Below, piece by piece: positions 29,633-39,685 of a stretch of DNA of 64,000 nt (position 1 is the stretch's first letter; the number at the start of each line of letters is the position of its first letter). The position numbers and the translations under genes were made by a program. The notes below the pieces were generated by a model. That model worked only from the letters and a program-made list of their open reading frames with translations, had not been told where the DNA came from and did no database searches. Origin of the DNA: an uncultured Tropicimonas sp. (GTDB lineage Bacteria > Pseudomonadota > Alphaproteobacteria > Rhodobacterales > Rhodobacteraceae); NCBI GenBank assembly GCA_947495685.1, contig CANLZY010000009.1:1-64000 (forward strand), written 5' to 3'.

Positions 29633-30361
29633 TCAATCGTCTGATTTGACCAGGTAAAGCTGCGGTTTGTCGGTCCGCTCGGGGCGGTGGGGCGATGGAT
29701 TGAACCCGACCGCTGGCTCCTGAAAGCCATTGACGACCTCGTGAGGCGGTGTCGCGGCGGCCGGAGTCTGCCAGGTCTCCGGCGTCATGTCAGGCACCGC
29801 CATCGACCCATTGGGCAGAATCGGCGTGACCGCCGCCGTGCGCACCACGAACCGACGGGGCGTGCGGCCGACGGGGCCGAGACTGGCCAGACATCCGAGC
29901 GCCCGGGTGATTTCGCCCTGATCGCTTTTCAGCGGCAACAGCATCATGCAGGCGTCCAGCGGCGGCTTGCCGAGTCCCCGGTCACCCGCCAATGTCAGCC
30001 AGGCCTTGGCAGGGGTGGAAAAAACCTGTTCCAACGCCGAGCTCACACGGTCGCGGGCTTCCGGCATGTAAAGCGTGGTCAATGGCATCCCGCGAATTTC
30101 CATGCCCATCAGCTCCGTCAGGTGGCTGCCGGCCAACCGGAAACGGGCAATTCCAGGCGCAAGGCGTTCCAGTATGAACGCGGAACGCAGGGCTTTTTCA
30201 ATTTTTCGCGGATCTACATCCGCGCGAAACGGAATCGCATGGTCGCCCCGCAGGGCGTCCCAATATGACTCGACTTCCTGCAAGACCGGAAACCGCATCG
30301 CCACTCCTTTGGCGTCCCCCAGAGACACCACATTTCGACCTCGGACGGCATCATCCGACAT
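29633..30361 (-). CDS. PAS_5 domain protein
   Basis: This 242-residue protein fits the PAS_5 family common in alphaproteobacteria: VLQEVESYWDALRGDHAIPFRADVDP near residues 26-50, ERLAPGIARFRLAGSHLTELMG, and MPLTTLYMPEARDRV. The second half (RRFVVRTAAVTPI onward) is Pro-rich and likely disordered. No output domain is present. The start is the ATG before SDDAVRGRN; upstream in-frame sequence covers the promoter region of yicC and is not protein-like. Its function is unknown. Confidence 0.8.
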   Translation of the reverse strand: MSDDAVRGRNVVSLGDAKGVAMRFPVLQEVESYWDALRGDHAIPFRADVDPRKIEKALRSAFILERLAPGIARFRLAGSHLTELMGMEIRGMPLTTLYMPEARDRVSSALEQVFSTPAKAWLTLAGDRGLGKPPLDACMMLLPLKSDQGEITRALGCLASLGPVGRTPRRFVVRTAAVTPILPNGSMAVPDMTPETWQTPAAATPPHEVVNGFQEPAVGFNPSPHRPERTDKPQLYLVKSDD

Positions 30362-30420
30362 GGTCCTGACCTCTTTTGCTCCCGAGTGAGACCGCAAATG
30401 CCGACTCACTCTAGCCCCGT

Positions 30421-30481
30421 ATTGTTGTTCCCACGGTAAGTGTCTGTTAACCCATGACTCAACAATACTTACCCAAGTATT
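30421..30481. repeat. Nested inverted repeats in the divergent promoter region
   Basis: ATTGTTG at 30421-30427 is matched by CAACAAT at 30460-30466, and AATACTT at 30464-30470 by AAGTATT at 30475-30481. They lie between the PAS_5 gene and yicC in AT-rich sequence. They could be operator sites or chance palindromes. Confidence 0.3.
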
Positions 30482-30524
30482 AAGATGCCATGTTTTGGCG
30501 GTTTTGTGGGGAAAAAGAGGCAAA

Positions 30525-31415
30525 ATGGTTAACTCGATGACCGGCTTCGCGGCCAGGACCGGACAGTCCGGAGAGTATAGCTGGAGCTGGGATCTCAGGA
30601 GCCTGAACTCCAAGGGCCTGGACCTGCGGATGCGCGTGCCGGACTGGATCGACGGGTTGGAGGTCGGTCTTCGGGGCCAGATCACCGGCGTGCTGAAACG
30701 CGGCAGCCTGTCGCTGGGTCTGAAGCTGAGCCGGGAGGCGCCAGAGGGGGCTGTCGAGATTGATCCGGCGGGGCTCGACCGGGTGCTGGGCGCGCTTGCC
30801 CATGTGACCCTCGCGGCAGAGGCCAGGGGCGTCGCGCTGGCGCAGGCAAGGGCCAGCGATATCCTTAGCATGAAGGGCGTTCAGCGTGCCGAGGGGCTGG
30901 CGTCCGACACCACCGTTCTGCGCGATACCCTGCTGGCGGACTTTGCACCGCTGCTGAAGGATTTCCTGGAGATGCGCGCCCGAGAGGGCACGGCGCTTCA
31001 GGCCATCCTGTCCGAACAGCTTGACGAGGTTGCGCGCCTGCGCGACGGCGCCGTGGAATGCCTGGCGGCCCGGGCAGCCAAATCGGCCGCTGCGCTGAAG
31101 GCCGCGCTGACCCGCGTGCTCGACGCCGCCGAGACCGTCGATGACGCTCGTGTGGCCCAGGAATTGGCGATGATTGCCGTTAAGGCTGATATCACCGAAG
31201 AGCTTGACCGACTGGCAGCACATGTCGTAGCGGCACGCGCCCTGTTGCAGGAAGATGGTCCCATCGGTCGCAAGTTGGATTTCCTGACCCAGGAGTTCAA
31301 CCGCGAAGCGAACACGCTGTGCTCGAAGTCCCAGGATGTCGCGCTGACCCGGATCGGCCTTGACCTCAAGACGGTCATCGACCAGATGCGCGAGCAGGTC
31401 CAGAATGTGGAGTGA
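30525..31415 (+). CDS. YicC family endoribonuclease
   Basis: This 296-residue protein starts [13 protein letters not shown] and has the YicC pattern: [19 protein letters not shown] near residues 25-45 and, at the C-terminus, [20 protein letters not shown], which carries acidic residues needed for metal-dependent RNA cleavage in the family. E. coli YicC acts in small-RNA decay. The start four codons later (MTGF) is also possible. It overlaps gmk by 4 bp, a pairing conserved in many bacteria. Confidence 0.92.
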   Translation: MVNSMTGFAARTGQSGEYSWSWDLRSLNSKGLDLRMRVPDWIDGLEVGLRGQITGVLKRGSLSLGLKLSREAPEGAVEIDPAGLDRVLGALAHVTLAAEARGVALAQARASDILSMKGVQRAEGLASDTTVLRDTLLADFAPLLKDFLEMRAREGTALQAILSEQLDEVARLRDGAVECLAARAAKSAAALKAALTRVLDAAETVDDARVAQELAMIAVKADITEELDRLAAHVVAARALLQEDGPIGRKLDFLTQEFNREANTLCSKSQDVALTRIGLDLKTVIDQMREQVQNVE

Positions 31416-32068
31416 ACCCAATGCAGTCTGATCGTCGTGGTCTGCTGATCATCTTGTCGTCGCCCTCGGGCGCGGGAAAATCAACCTTGGCCCAGAGGAT
31501 GATGGAGTGGGACCCGACGCTGTCGTTTTCGGTTTCGGCCACAACCCGGGCGCCGCGTGACGGCGAGCGCGACGGCGCGGATTATCATTTCCTGTCCGTT
31601 CCCGGATTCAAGGAAATGGTCACCGCTGGAAAGATGCTGGAACATGCCCACGTCTTTGGCAATTTCTATGGATCGCCGCAGGCACCGGTCAGTGCCGCCA
31701 TCGAGGCTGGGCGGGACGTTCTGTTCGATGTCGACTGGCAGGGGGCACAGCAGATCCGCAATTCGGATCTTGGCAAGCACACACTGTCGATCTTCATCCT
31801 GCCGCCCTCGATCACCGAGTTGCGCCGACGCCTGATTTCGCGTGGCAAGGACACGCCGGATGTCATCGCCAAACGGATGCAGAAAAGCTGGGACGAGATC
31901 AGCCACTGGGACGGGTATGATTATGTGCTGATCAACGACGATCTGGACGAGACCTTCCAGCGATTGAAGACCATCGTGAAGGCAGAGCGGATGCGCCGTC
32001 CGCAACAGCCGCGCCTGCAGGAACACGTCCGCGGGCTGCACATCGAGTTCGAGGAGGGCGAAGAATGA
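31412..32068 (+). CDS. gmk: Guanylate kinase
   Basis: This 218-residue enzyme converts GMP to [15 protein letters not shown] is the P-loop near residues 15-26, [21 protein letters not shown] the GMP-binding region, and [11 protein letters not shown] the second nucleotide motif. A start three codons later (MQSDRRG) is possible. It overlaps yicC upstream and the carbonic-anhydrase-like gene downstream by 4 bp each. Confidence 0.95.
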   Translation: MNPMQSDRRGLLIILSSPSGAGKSTLAQRMMEWDPTLSFSVSATTRAPRDGERDGADYHFLSVPGFKEMVTAGKMLEHAHVFGNFYGSPQAPVSAAIEAGRDVLFDVDWQGAQQIRNSDLGKHTLSIFILPPSITELRRRLISRGKDTPDVIAKRMQKSWDEISHWDGYDYVLINDDLDETFQRLKTIVKAERMRRPQQPRLQEHVRGLHIEFEEGEE

Positions 32069-32583
32069 TCTACACGCTGGATGGAATTGCGCCCGACGTG
32101 GACGCCGCCGCCTGGATCGCGCCGGATGCCAACCTGATCGGTCGGATTGTCGTGGAGGCGGATGCGTCGGTCTGGTTTGGCAGCACGTTGAGGGGTGACA
32201 ACGAGGCGATCCGCGTCGGGCGGGGCAGCAACGTGCAGGAGAACAGCGTTCTGCACACCGACATGGGCTATCCGCTGGAGATCGGCGCCAACTGCACCAT
32301 TGGCCACAAGGCGATGCTGCACGGCTGCACGATCGGCGATCAGACGCTGATCGGCATGGGCGCGACGGTGTTGAATGGCGCAAGGATCGGTCGGAATTGC
32401 CTGATCGGAGCCTGTGCGCTGATCACCGAGGGTAAGGAAATACCGGACAACAGCCTCGTGATGGGCGCTCCGGGCAAGGTTGTCCGGCAACTGGACGAGG
32501 CCGCCATCCAGGGGCTTCTGGCCTCGGCCCTGAACTACCAGCAGAACGCCAGACGGTTCCGCAAGGGACTGGCTGCCGTCTAG
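32065..32583 (+). CDS. Gamma-carbonic-anhydrase-like left-handed beta-helix protein
   Basis: This 172-residue protein has the repeated hexapeptide pattern of a left-handed beta helix ([38 protein letters not shown]). The metal-site histidines are present in [39 protein letters not shown] matches the gamma carbonic anhydrase family. Such proteins may be carbonic anhydrases, acyltransferase-like or structural, so the activity is unproven. It is the last gene of the yicC-gmk operon. Confidence 0.85.
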   Translation: MIYTLDGIAPDVDAAAWIAPDANLIGRIVVEADASVWFGSTLRGDNEAIRVGRGSNVQENSVLHTDMGYPLEIGANCTIGHKAMLHGCTIGDQTLIGMGATVLNGARIGRNCLIGACALITEGKEIPDNSLVMGAPGKVVRQLDEAAIQGLLASALNYQQNARRFRKGLAAV

Positions 32584-32811
32584 GCCGTTTCCGGAGTGCG
32601 CACGGATGCATCGGGCTTGGCAACGCGGTGGGATGGTGGTCGCAACGGCCCAGTATGATGTGGGAATACGTGCGACGTAGCCCCCGATGACCGACCTGCG
32701 CCGCGAGCCCCCCGTCGGGAGCAGTCGGCCACGCCCCCTGGCCAGACGTGACATGGGAAGGCAATGCTTTATGGAAGATGCAGACCAGCCGCGTCGACAG
32801 GGGCAGACAGG

Positions 32812-33867
32812 ATGAATTCGTCTCTCACGGAAAGCCTTCTGGCCGGCATTCCGATGCCGTTGGTTCTGATCGGCCCGGACCAGCGTATCAAGGCGGTGAA
32901 CTCTGCTGCCGGAGAGATGTTCGGGGCAACGGCCAAGGGGCGCCCTTATCAGGCAATCCTGCGACAGCCCAACCTGATCCAATGCATCGAGACCGGTCTG
33001 AGCAGTCCGACGACCAGCACTGCGCGGTACGTCGACCGCACCATGACGCGCGAAACCATTTATCTGGTGCGGGCGGCGCCGGTGCAGTCGACGACGGGGC
33101 AGGGGGTCATCGTTTCGTTCCATGACACCACCGAGAGCGAACGCGTCGGAGAGATGCGGCGCGACTTCGTCGCCAATGTCAGCCACGAGCTGAAATCACC
33201 GCTGACGGCGCTTCTGGGGTTCATCGAGACATTGCGCGGCGCGGCGCGGGACGATCCGGACGCACGCGACAGGTTTCTGATCATCATGCAGCGTGAAGCC
33301 GAGCGCATGAACCGGCTGGTGTCGGATCTGCTGTCGCTCAGCCGGGTCGAGTCCAGCGAACGTCAGGTGCCGACCGGGCGTGTGGACGTCAGGGAGCTTG
33401 CAAATTCGGTCAGAACGTTGCTGTTGCCCCAGGCCGAGGCCAAGGGCATGACGCTGGAGGTTGCCCCCGAGGAGGCCGGCAGAATTGCACCGCTATTGGT
33501 GGCGGGCGACCGTGACCAGTTGCAGCAGGTGCTGGTCAACCTGGTCGAGAACGCCATAAAATATGGCCGGTCGGGAACCAGCGTCAAGATCCTGCTGTCG
33601 GGCCAAGAGCGGGAGCTTGCCTTTCGTGGTCCAGGCGTGCGGATCGTGGTTGTCGATGACGGCGACGGGATCGATCCGATACACATCCCTCGGCTGACCG
33701 AACGGTTCTACCGCGTCGACAACCACCGCTCCCGAGAGATGGGGGGCACCGGGCTCGGCCTTGCCATTGCCAAGCATATCGTGAACCGGCACCGTGGCCG
33801 GCTCCAGATCGAGAGCGCGCCGGGAAAAGGTGCACGATTCACGATCCTGCTGCCCGGCCTGACCTAG
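32812..33867 (+). CDS. phoR: Phosphate regulon sensor kinase PhoR
   Basis: This 351-residue histidine kinase has a PAS domain at about residues 5-105 (IPMPLVLIGPDQRIKAVNSA), His125 in NVSHELKSPLTALLGF as phosphorylation site, and a catalytic domain with ENAIKYG, DDGDGIDP and GGTGLGLAIAKHIV. No membrane segment is visible, so it probably senses the state of the Pst transporter through PhoU from the cytoplasm. The start at MNSSLTES is preferred over one 16 codons upstream that reads unlike the family. pstS follows after 232 bp. Confidence 0.93.
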   Translation: MNSSLTESLLAGIPMPLVLIGPDQRIKAVNSAAGEMFGATAKGRPYQAILRQPNLIQCIETGLSSPTTSTARYVDRTMTRETIYLVRAAPVQSTTGQGVIVSFHDTTESERVGEMRRDFVANVSHELKSPLTALLGFIETLRGAARDDPDARDRFLIIMQREAERMNRLVSDLLSLSRVESSERQVPTGRVDVRELANSVRTLLLPQAEAKGMTLEVAPEEAGRIAPLLVAGDRDQLQQVLVNLVENAIKYGRSGTSVKILLSGQERELAFRGPGVRIVVVDDGDGIDPIHIPRLTERFYRVDNHRSREMGGTGLGLAIAKHIVNRHRGRLQIESAPGKGARFTILLPGLT

Positions 33868-33988
33868 CACGCCGGCACCCGGCGATTGATCCGTCAACCG
33901 GCGACGTTTCGAAAAACTCATCACAAGGTGCTCCGAGACGCCCTGCTTTACGTTTGGAAAACTGCCAGATTTCGTCATATCCCGCGCA

Positions 33989-34021
33989 CTGTCATAAAAC
34001 TGTTACCTGCGTGTCACAAAA
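33989..34021 (+). promoter_or_regulatory. PHO box: three 11-bp PhoB half-sites upstream of pstS
   Basis: Three direct 11-bp units follow each other without gap: CTGTCATAAAA, CTGTTACCTGC and GTGTCACAAAA. The first matches the PhoB consensus exactly and the others keep the TGT core. The box ends about 78 bp before the pstS start, a normal place for activation of the pst operon during phosphate starvation. Confidence 0.85.
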
Positions 34022-34099
34022 CACCAACGCAAGCTGCCTAGGAAGCCATCACAGCCGTCGGGGAGCGACGGCATCTTACCTTCTGCCTTGGAGAACGAC

Positions 34100-35140
34100 A
34101 TGTCTCTTTTTAAGCTGACCGCATCGACCGTGGCGATCGCCGCCGTTTCCGCCACTGCTGCGATTGCGCGTGACAATGTTCAGGTTGCCGGTTCCTCGAC
34201 GGTGCTGCCCTATGCGTCGATCGTTGCCGAAGCCTTTGGCGAGAACTTCGATTTCCCGACCCCAGTGGTTGAATCCGGTGGATCCTCGGCCGGCCTCAAG
34301 CGCTTCTGCGAAGGCGTGGGCGAGAACACGATCGACGTTGCGAACGCGTCGCGCAAGATCAAGGAAACAGAGATCGCGGCCTGCGCCGACGCCGGTGTGA
34401 CCGACATCATCGAAGTCCGCATCGGCTACGATGGAATCGTCTTTGCCTCCGACATCGACGGCAACGGTTTCGAGTTCACCCCGATCCAGTGGTACAAGGC
34501 CCTGTCCGACAAGGTCGTGGTTGATGGCGCGCTGGTCGACAATCCCTACACCAAATGGAATGAAGTCGATGCGGCGCTGCCCGACCAGGAGATCGCGGCC
34601 TTTATCCCCGGCACCAAGCACGGCACCCGCGAAGTGTTCGAGGACCAGGTGATCCTTGCCGGTTGCGAAGCCTCCGGTGACTTCGACGTCTTCAAGGCCG
34701 CCAATGGGGACGACACGAAAGCCGCCGAGAAAGCCTGTATCTCGATCCGGACCGACGGGGTGTCCACCGACATCGACGGCGACTACACAGAGACCCTCGC
34801 TCGCATCGAATCCAACAAGGACGGCATCGGTGTCTTTGGCTTGGCGTTCTATGAAAACAACACCGACAAGCTGCAGGTCGCAACCATGTCCGGCGTCGTT
34901 CCCTCGACCGAGTCCATCGCAACCGGCGACTACCCGGTCTCGCGCCCGTTGTACTTCTACGTGAAACGGGCCCACGTCGGCGTGATCCCCGGCCTGCAGG
35001 ACTACGCGTCGTTCTTCGTTGCTGACGAGATCGCCGGCCCCGACGGTCCGCTGGCCGCATATGGCCTGGTGTCCGACCCTGAACTTGCCGCGACCCAGTT
35101 GATCGTCGAAGAGCTGAAGCCGATGAGCGAAGGCATGTAA
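34100..35140 (+). CDS. pstS: Phosphate ABC transporter substrate-binding protein
   Basis: This 346-residue periplasmic protein has a signal peptide (residues 1-22, ending TAAIA). Phosphate-binding segments are QVAGSSTVLPYASIVAEAF, VVESGGSSAGLKRFCEG and KHGTREVFED. The ATG at 34100 with GGAG seven bases upstream is preferred over an earlier TTG. It is the first gene of the operon behind the PHO box. Confidence 0.95.
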   Translation: MSLFKLTASTVAIAAVSATAAIARDNVQVAGSSTVLPYASIVAEAFGENFDFPTPVVESGGSSAGLKRFCEGVGENTIDVANASRKIKETEIAACADAGVTDIIEVRIGYDGIVFASDIDGNGFEFTPIQWYKALSDKVVVDGALVDNPYTKWNEVDAALPDQEIAAFIPGTKHGTREVFEDQVILAGCEASGDFDVFKAANGDDTKAAEKACISIRTDGVSTDIDGDYTETLARIESNKDGIGVFGLAFYENNTDKLQVATMSGVVPSTESIATGDYPVSRPLYFYVKRAHVGVIPGLQDYASFFVADEIAGPDGPLAAYGLVSDPELAATQLIVEELKPMSEGM

Positions 35141-35147
35141 GCTCCGG

Positions 35148-35171
35148 CTTCCCCTGCCTTGGGAGGGGGAG
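35148..35171 (+). terminator. Attenuator-like hairpin after pstS
   Basis: CTTCCCC pairs with GGGGGAG just after the pstS stop. No U-run follows, so it may only pause or protect the pstS message. It lies in the 160-bp gap before pstC. Confidence 0.35.
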
Positions 35172-35300
35172 GCTGATGTCTCCCCTTCCGTCTACGAAGT
35201 GCCTGTTGACCCGCCACCGTGATACGGACCGGCGGGAAAGGCGTTGGAACCGCCGGGACGATACGGCCGTTACGACGCAACGAACTGGAAAGGTTGCCCG

Positions 35301-36782
35301 ATGCCGGTGCTCTGGATCGTCCTTGCAGTCTTCGGACTGGGATTGATCGGTTATTTTGTCGGGCGTCTTCGCGCCCTTGGCTCCGCCGGTGGCGACGCCC
35401 GAACCCTTCATTCGCTCCCATCCTACTACGGCTGGCATGCGTTCATGCTGACGGTGGCGCCGGCGCTGCTGGTGCTGGCTGCATGGAGCCTTCTGGCGCC
35501 CAACCTGATCGACCGGTCGGTTTCAGAAACGATCCCCGAAGCGACAATCGCAGACGCCAGCAACGCGAGTCTCGTCCTGGCCGAGGTGCGCCGCGCCGCA
35601 GGGGCGCTCGACGCCGCTGTCGCGCAGGGTCTGGTCGACCAAGAGACGTCGCGCAATCTTCACACCGAGTCGACCGATGTGACGGCATTGCTCAAGGAAA
35701 CCGGCTCGGTCATCACCTCCGCAGTGACCCAACCGATCCTGCAAGCCGCGCAGGAGTTCCGGGCTCTGACGAAGCGCTCGAACCTTTACCGGACGATCAC
35801 CACCTTCGCGCTGGCGCTCATCGGTTTCGGGTTTGCGATCAAGCGAACGCACAAGGACTTCCGCGCCCGCAACGTCGTGGAAAACGGGATCATGGTGATC
35901 CTGGTTCTCGCCTCGTCAATCGCCATTCTGACCACGGTCGGCATCGTCCTGTCGATGCTGTTCGAGACCAGTCACTTCTTCGGGCTGTATTCGTGGCGGG
36001 AGTTCTTCCTTGGCACCAAGTGGTCGCCGGATTTCCGGGGCGACTCGCAGCTTGGAATCCTGCCGTTGTTGTGGGGCACATTGTACATCTCGCTCGTGGC
36101 GCTGCTGGTGGCGGTTCCGATCGGGTTGTTCGCGGCGATCTACCTGTCGGAATACGCCGGGCCAAGGCTGCGCGCAGTGGCCAAGCCGATGATCGAGATC
36201 CTCGCCGGCATACCGACCATCGTCTATGGCTTGTTCGCGTTGATTACCATCGGCCCGATGATCCGGGACTGGATCGCCCAGCCGCTGGGCCTCGGCAACT
36301 CGTCCAACTCGGTGATGACCGCTGGCCTGGTGATGGGGGTCATGCTGATCCCGTTCGTGTCGTCCCTGTCTGATGACATCATCAACGCGGTGCCGCAGGC
36401 GATGCGCGACGGCTCCTTTGGCCTTGGCGCCACCCATTCCGAGACCATCAAGCAGGTCGTGTTGCCGGCCGCCCTGCCGGGCATCGTCGGCGCCATCCTG
36501 TTGGCCGCCTCGCGCGCCATCGGCGAAACGATGATCGTTGTCATGGGGGCAGGGGCCGCGGCCGCCCAGATGGACCAGGGGCTGGGAGAGATCATCAACC
36601 CGTTCCAGGCCATGACCACGGTCACGGTCAAGATCGTGTCGCAACTGACCGGTGACACCGACTTTGCCAGCCCCGAGACCCTCGTCGCCTTTGCCTTGGG
36701 TCTGTCCCTTTTCGTCATCACGCTGGGCCTGAATGTCCTCGCCCTGTATATCGTGCGCAAGTACCGGGAGCAGTACGAATGA
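35301..36782 (+). CDS. pstC: Phosphate ABC transporter permease PstC
   Basis: This 493-residue permease is longer than the E. coli protein (about 320) because of an N-terminal region of roughly 200 residues with two membrane segments and a periplasmic helical part (LVLAEVRRAAGALDAAV). The C-terminal half has the normal PstC core: LPLLWGTLYISLVALLVAVPIG, IYLSEYAGPRLR, EILAGIPTIVYG and LGATHSETIKQVVLPAALPG. The long form is usual in alphaproteobacteria. It overlaps pstA by 4 bp. Confidence 0.93.
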   Translation: MPVLWIVLAVFGLGLIGYFVGRLRALGSAGGDARTLHSLPSYYGWHAFMLTVAPALLVLAAWSLLAPNLIDRSVSETIPEATIADASNASLVLAEVRRAAGALDAAVAQGLVDQETSRNLHTESTDVTALLKETGSVITSAVTQPILQAAQEFRALTKRSNLYRTITTFALALIGFGFAIKRTHKDFRARNVVENGIMVILVLASSIAILTTVGIVLSMLFETSHFFGLYSWREFFLGTKWSPDFRGDSQLGILPLLWGTLYISLVALLVAVPIGLFAAIYLSEYAGPRLRAVAKPMIEILAGIPTIVYGLFALITIGPMIRDWIAQPLGLGNSSNSVMTAGLVMGVMLIPFVSSLSDDIINAVPQAMRDGSFGLGATHSETIKQVVLPAALPGIVGAILLAASRAIGETMIVVMGAGAAAAQMDQGLGEIINPFQAMTTVTVKIVSQLTGDTDFASPETLVAFALGLSLFVITLGLNVLALYIVRKYREQYE

Positions 36783-38137
36783 CCGACGCGACCTCCAACG
36801 GGCCAACCGCTCGGGCGAAAAAGGAGCACGGTTCGCTGCTGGTTCAGGACGCCCTGACCAAGCGACGCAATGCGTCCGAACGGCGTTTCCGGGCCTACGG
36901 GCTGACCGCCATCGGAATTGGTGTCGCGGCCCTGATCCTGCTGTTGACCTCTATCCTGAGCCAGGGCCTTCCGGCCTTTCAGCAGACCTTCGTTACGCTG
37001 GATGTGGTGTTGGACGAGGCCAAACTCGACAAGAAGGGCAATCGCAACATTGACGAGATCAAGAAGGTCACCACCTTTGGCTATGCGCCGCTGATCAAGA
37101 ACGGGCTGAAGTCCCGGATGGAGGAGCTGAACATCTCCATCGACGGGCTCAGCGACAAGGATGCGGGGGGGATCATCTCCAAGGAGGCCGCCGGCCAGCT
37201 CCGCCGCTATGTTATTGCCAATCCAGACGAAATCGGCAACTCCGTGGAGTTCAGGTTTCTGGCCAACGGCCGGATCGACGGCTACTACAAGGGCCGCGTG
37301 ACGATGCAGAGCGCCGAGCGGGACAACAACGTCAGCCCTCAGCAGCTTCAGCTTGCCGATGCCTTGAAGGACGGTGGCGCCCTGGTGACCCGCTTCAACT
37401 GGGATTTCATCACCAAGGCGGACGCCTCGGAGAACCGCCCCGAAGCCGCAGGCATCGGCGTGGCGATCATCGGGTCGCTTTACATGATGATGATCGTGCT
37501 GGTGCTGGCGCTGCCGATCGGCGTCGCGGCCTCGATCTATCTTGAGGAATTCGCTCCCCAGAACTGGTTCACCGACCTGATCGAGGTGAATATCTCGAAC
37601 CTCGCGGCCGTGCCCTCCATCGTCTACGGCATCCTCGGACTGGCGATCTTCATCAATTACGGTGGCCTGCCACAGTCGGCGCCCATCGTCGGCGGGCTGG
37701 TGCTGACGCTGATGACGCTGCCGACCATCATCATCGCCACCCGCGCGTCGTTGAAGTCTGTTCCCCCGTCGATCCGGGCCGCCGCCCTCGGCGTCGGCGC
37801 ATCAAGGATGCAGTCGGTGTTCCATCACGTTCTGCCACTGGCGATGCCCGGCATCCTGACCGGTACCATCATCGGACTGGCGCAGGCGCTTGGCGAAACC
37901 GCGCCGCTGATGCTGATCGGCATGGTGGCCTTCGTTCGCGATTTTCCGTCGGCTCCACCCGAGGGCTTCTTTGACCCCGCCTCGGCGCTGCCTGTCCAGG
38001 TTTACAACTGGACAACTCGCGCCGACCCCGCCTTTGTGGAGCGGGCGTCGGGCGCCATCATCGTCTTGTTGATGTTCCTGCTGTGCATGAACATGATCGC
38101 CATCATTCTTCGCCGCCGCTTCGAGCGTCGCTGGTAG
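36779..38137 (+). CDS. pstA: Phosphate ABC transporter permease PstA
   Basis: This 452-residue permease has an N-terminal DUF3333-type region (about residues 30-225, one membrane segment and a large periplasmic part), then the PstA core with IGSLYMMMIVLVLALPIGVA, IYLEEFAPQNW, ISNLAAVPSIVYGILGL and ALGVGASRMQSVFHHVLPLA. With PstC it forms the phosphate channel. pstB follows 15 bp later. Confidence 0.93.
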   Translation: MTDATSNGPTARAKKEHGSLLVQDALTKRRNASERRFRAYGLTAIGIGVAALILLLTSILSQGLPAFQQTFVTLDVVLDEAKLDKKGNRNIDEIKKVTTFGYAPLIKNGLKSRMEELNISIDGLSDKDAGGIISKEAAGQLRRYVIANPDEIGNSVEFRFLANGRIDGYYKGRVTMQSAERDNNVSPQQLQLADALKDGGALVTRFNWDFITKADASENRPEAAGIGVAIIGSLYMMMIVLVLALPIGVAASIYLEEFAPQNWFTDLIEVNISNLAAVPSIVYGILGLAIFINYGGLPQSAPIVGGLVLTLMTLPTIIIATRASLKSVPPSIRAAALGVGASRMQSVFHHVLPLAMPGILTGTIIGLAQALGETAPLMLIGMVAFVRDFPSAPPEGFFDPASALPVQVYNWTTRADPAFVERASGAIIVLLMFLLCMNMIAIILRRRFERRW

Positions 38138-38152
38138 GAAGGACCCCGAACC

Positions 38153-38950
38153 ATGAACGACATGCGACACCTGGAGCGAACAGCGGACACCAAGGACATC
38201 AAGATCTCGGCCAGGAATTGTCAGGTGCACTACGGTGACACGCACGCCATCAAGGATGTGAGCGTGGAACTGGAGGACAAGACGGTCACGGCCTTCATCG
38301 GCCCGTCGGGTTGCGGCAAGTCCACCTTCCTGCGCTGTCTCAACCGGATGAACGACACCATCGACATTTGTCGGGTGGAAGGCGATATCCTTCTGGACGG
38401 CGAGGACATCTATGACAAGCGGGTGGATCCGGTCCAGTTGCGCGCCAAGGTCGGCATGGTGTTCCAGAAACCGAACCCGTTCCCCAAGTCGATCTATGAC
38501 AACGTGGCCTACGGCCCCCGCATCCACGGGTTGGCCCGCACCAAGGCAGAACTGGACGAGATCGTCGAGAACAGCCTGCGCCGCGGCGCGATCTGGGACG
38601 AGGTCAAGGACCGGCTGGATGCACCTGGCACCGGCTTGTCGGGCGGGCAACAGCAACGTCTGTGCATCGCGCGGGCGGTGGCGACCGAACCGGAGGTCCT
38701 GTTGATGGATGAGCCCTGTTCGGCGCTCGACCCGATCGCCACGGCCCAGGTCGAGGAATTGATTGACGAACTGCGCGAGCGCTACTCGGTGGTGATCGTC
38801 ACGCACTCGATGCAACAGGCCGCGCGGGTCAGTCAGAAAACCGCGTTTTTCCACCTAGGAAGCCTGGTGGAATACGATGAAACGGGACAGATCTTTACCA
38901 ACCCGAAGGACCCGCGTACCGAAAGCTACATCACCGGCCGGATCGGCTAA
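38153..38950 (+). CDS. pstB: Phosphate ABC transporter ATPase PstB
   Basis: This 265-residue ATPase has [19 protein letters not shown] as Walker [15 protein letters not shown] as signature and [14 protein letters not shown] as Walker B, all exact for Pst[21 protein letters not shown] is the Q-loop region. It powers phosphate uptake and is followed 15 bp later by phoU. Confidence 0.97.
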   Translation: MNDMRHLERTADTKDIKISARNCQVHYGDTHAIKDVSVELEDKTVTAFIGPSGCGKSTFLRCLNRMNDTIDICRVEGDILLDGEDIYDKRVDPVQLRAKVGMVFQKPNPFPKSIYDNVAYGPRIHGLARTKAELDEIVENSLRRGAIWDEVKDRLDAPGTGLSGGQQQRLCIARAVATEPEVLLMDEPCSALDPIATAQVEELIDELRERYSVVIVTHSMQQAARVSQKTAFFHLGSLVEYDETGQIFTNPKDPRTESYITGRIG

Positions 38951-38965
38951 GGGGAGCGACACGTC

Positions 38966-39685
38966 ATGCATGACAATGAACAGCACATCGCACGTGCCTT
39001 TGATCGTGACCTGGAAGCGATCCAGGCGCACATCATGAAAATGGGAGGGCTGGTCGAGGCCGCCATTCTCGATGCCGCCGAAAGCCTGGCCACCCGCGAC
39101 GAGGAACTGGCCGAACGGGTGCGCAACGGCGACCATGCCGTCGACCAACTGGATCTCATGATCAACGAGCAGACCGCGTTGCTGATCGCGCAACGCCAGC
39201 CCATTGCCTTTGATCTGCGCACCGTTCTGGCGGTGATGAAGGTGTCCAGCAACCTTGAACGCATCGGCGACTACGCCAAGAACATGGCCAAGCGCACGGG
39301 TGTGCTGGTCCAGATGAACGAGATCGAGGGCGGAAATTCGGCCGTGCGCCGGATGGCAAAGACCGTTCAGGTGATGTTGAAGGACGCCCTGGACGCGATG
39401 ATCCAGCGGGACCCGGAACTGGCCGAGGATGTCCGCCAGCGTGATCTTGAAGTCGACCAGATGTACAACACGCTGTTCCGCGAGTTCCTGACCTACATGA
39501 TGGAAGACCCGCGCAACATCACGGCCTGCATGCACCTGCACTTCATTGCCAAGAACATCGAGCGCATGGGCGACCATGTCACCGCCATCGCCGAACAGGT
39601 AATCTATATGTCCACCGGCGCGCTGCCGTCCGAAGAACGCCCCAAGGGGGACCGGACGTCGACCGACACGACCGGAATATCCTGA
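38966..39685 (+). CDS. phoU: Phosphate signalling protein PhoU
   Basis: This 239-residue protein is two copies of a three-helix bundle. The metal-binding ends are seen in ERIGDYAKNMAKR (first repeat) and ERMGDHVTAIAEQV (second). It links transporter activity to PhoR and PhoB. Its last base overlaps the start of phoB. Confidence 0.95.
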   Translation: MHDNEQHIARAFDRDLEAIQAHIMKMGGLVEAAILDAAESLATRDEELAERVRNGDHAVDQLDLMINEQTALLIAQRQPIAFDLRTVLAVMKVSSNLERIGDYAKNMAKRTGVLVQMNEIEGGNSAVRRMAKTVQVMLKDALDAMIQRDPELAEDVRQRDLEVDQMYNTLFREFLTYMMEDPRNITACMHLHFIAKNIERMGDHVTAIAEQVIYMSTGALPSEERPKGDRTSTDTTGIS

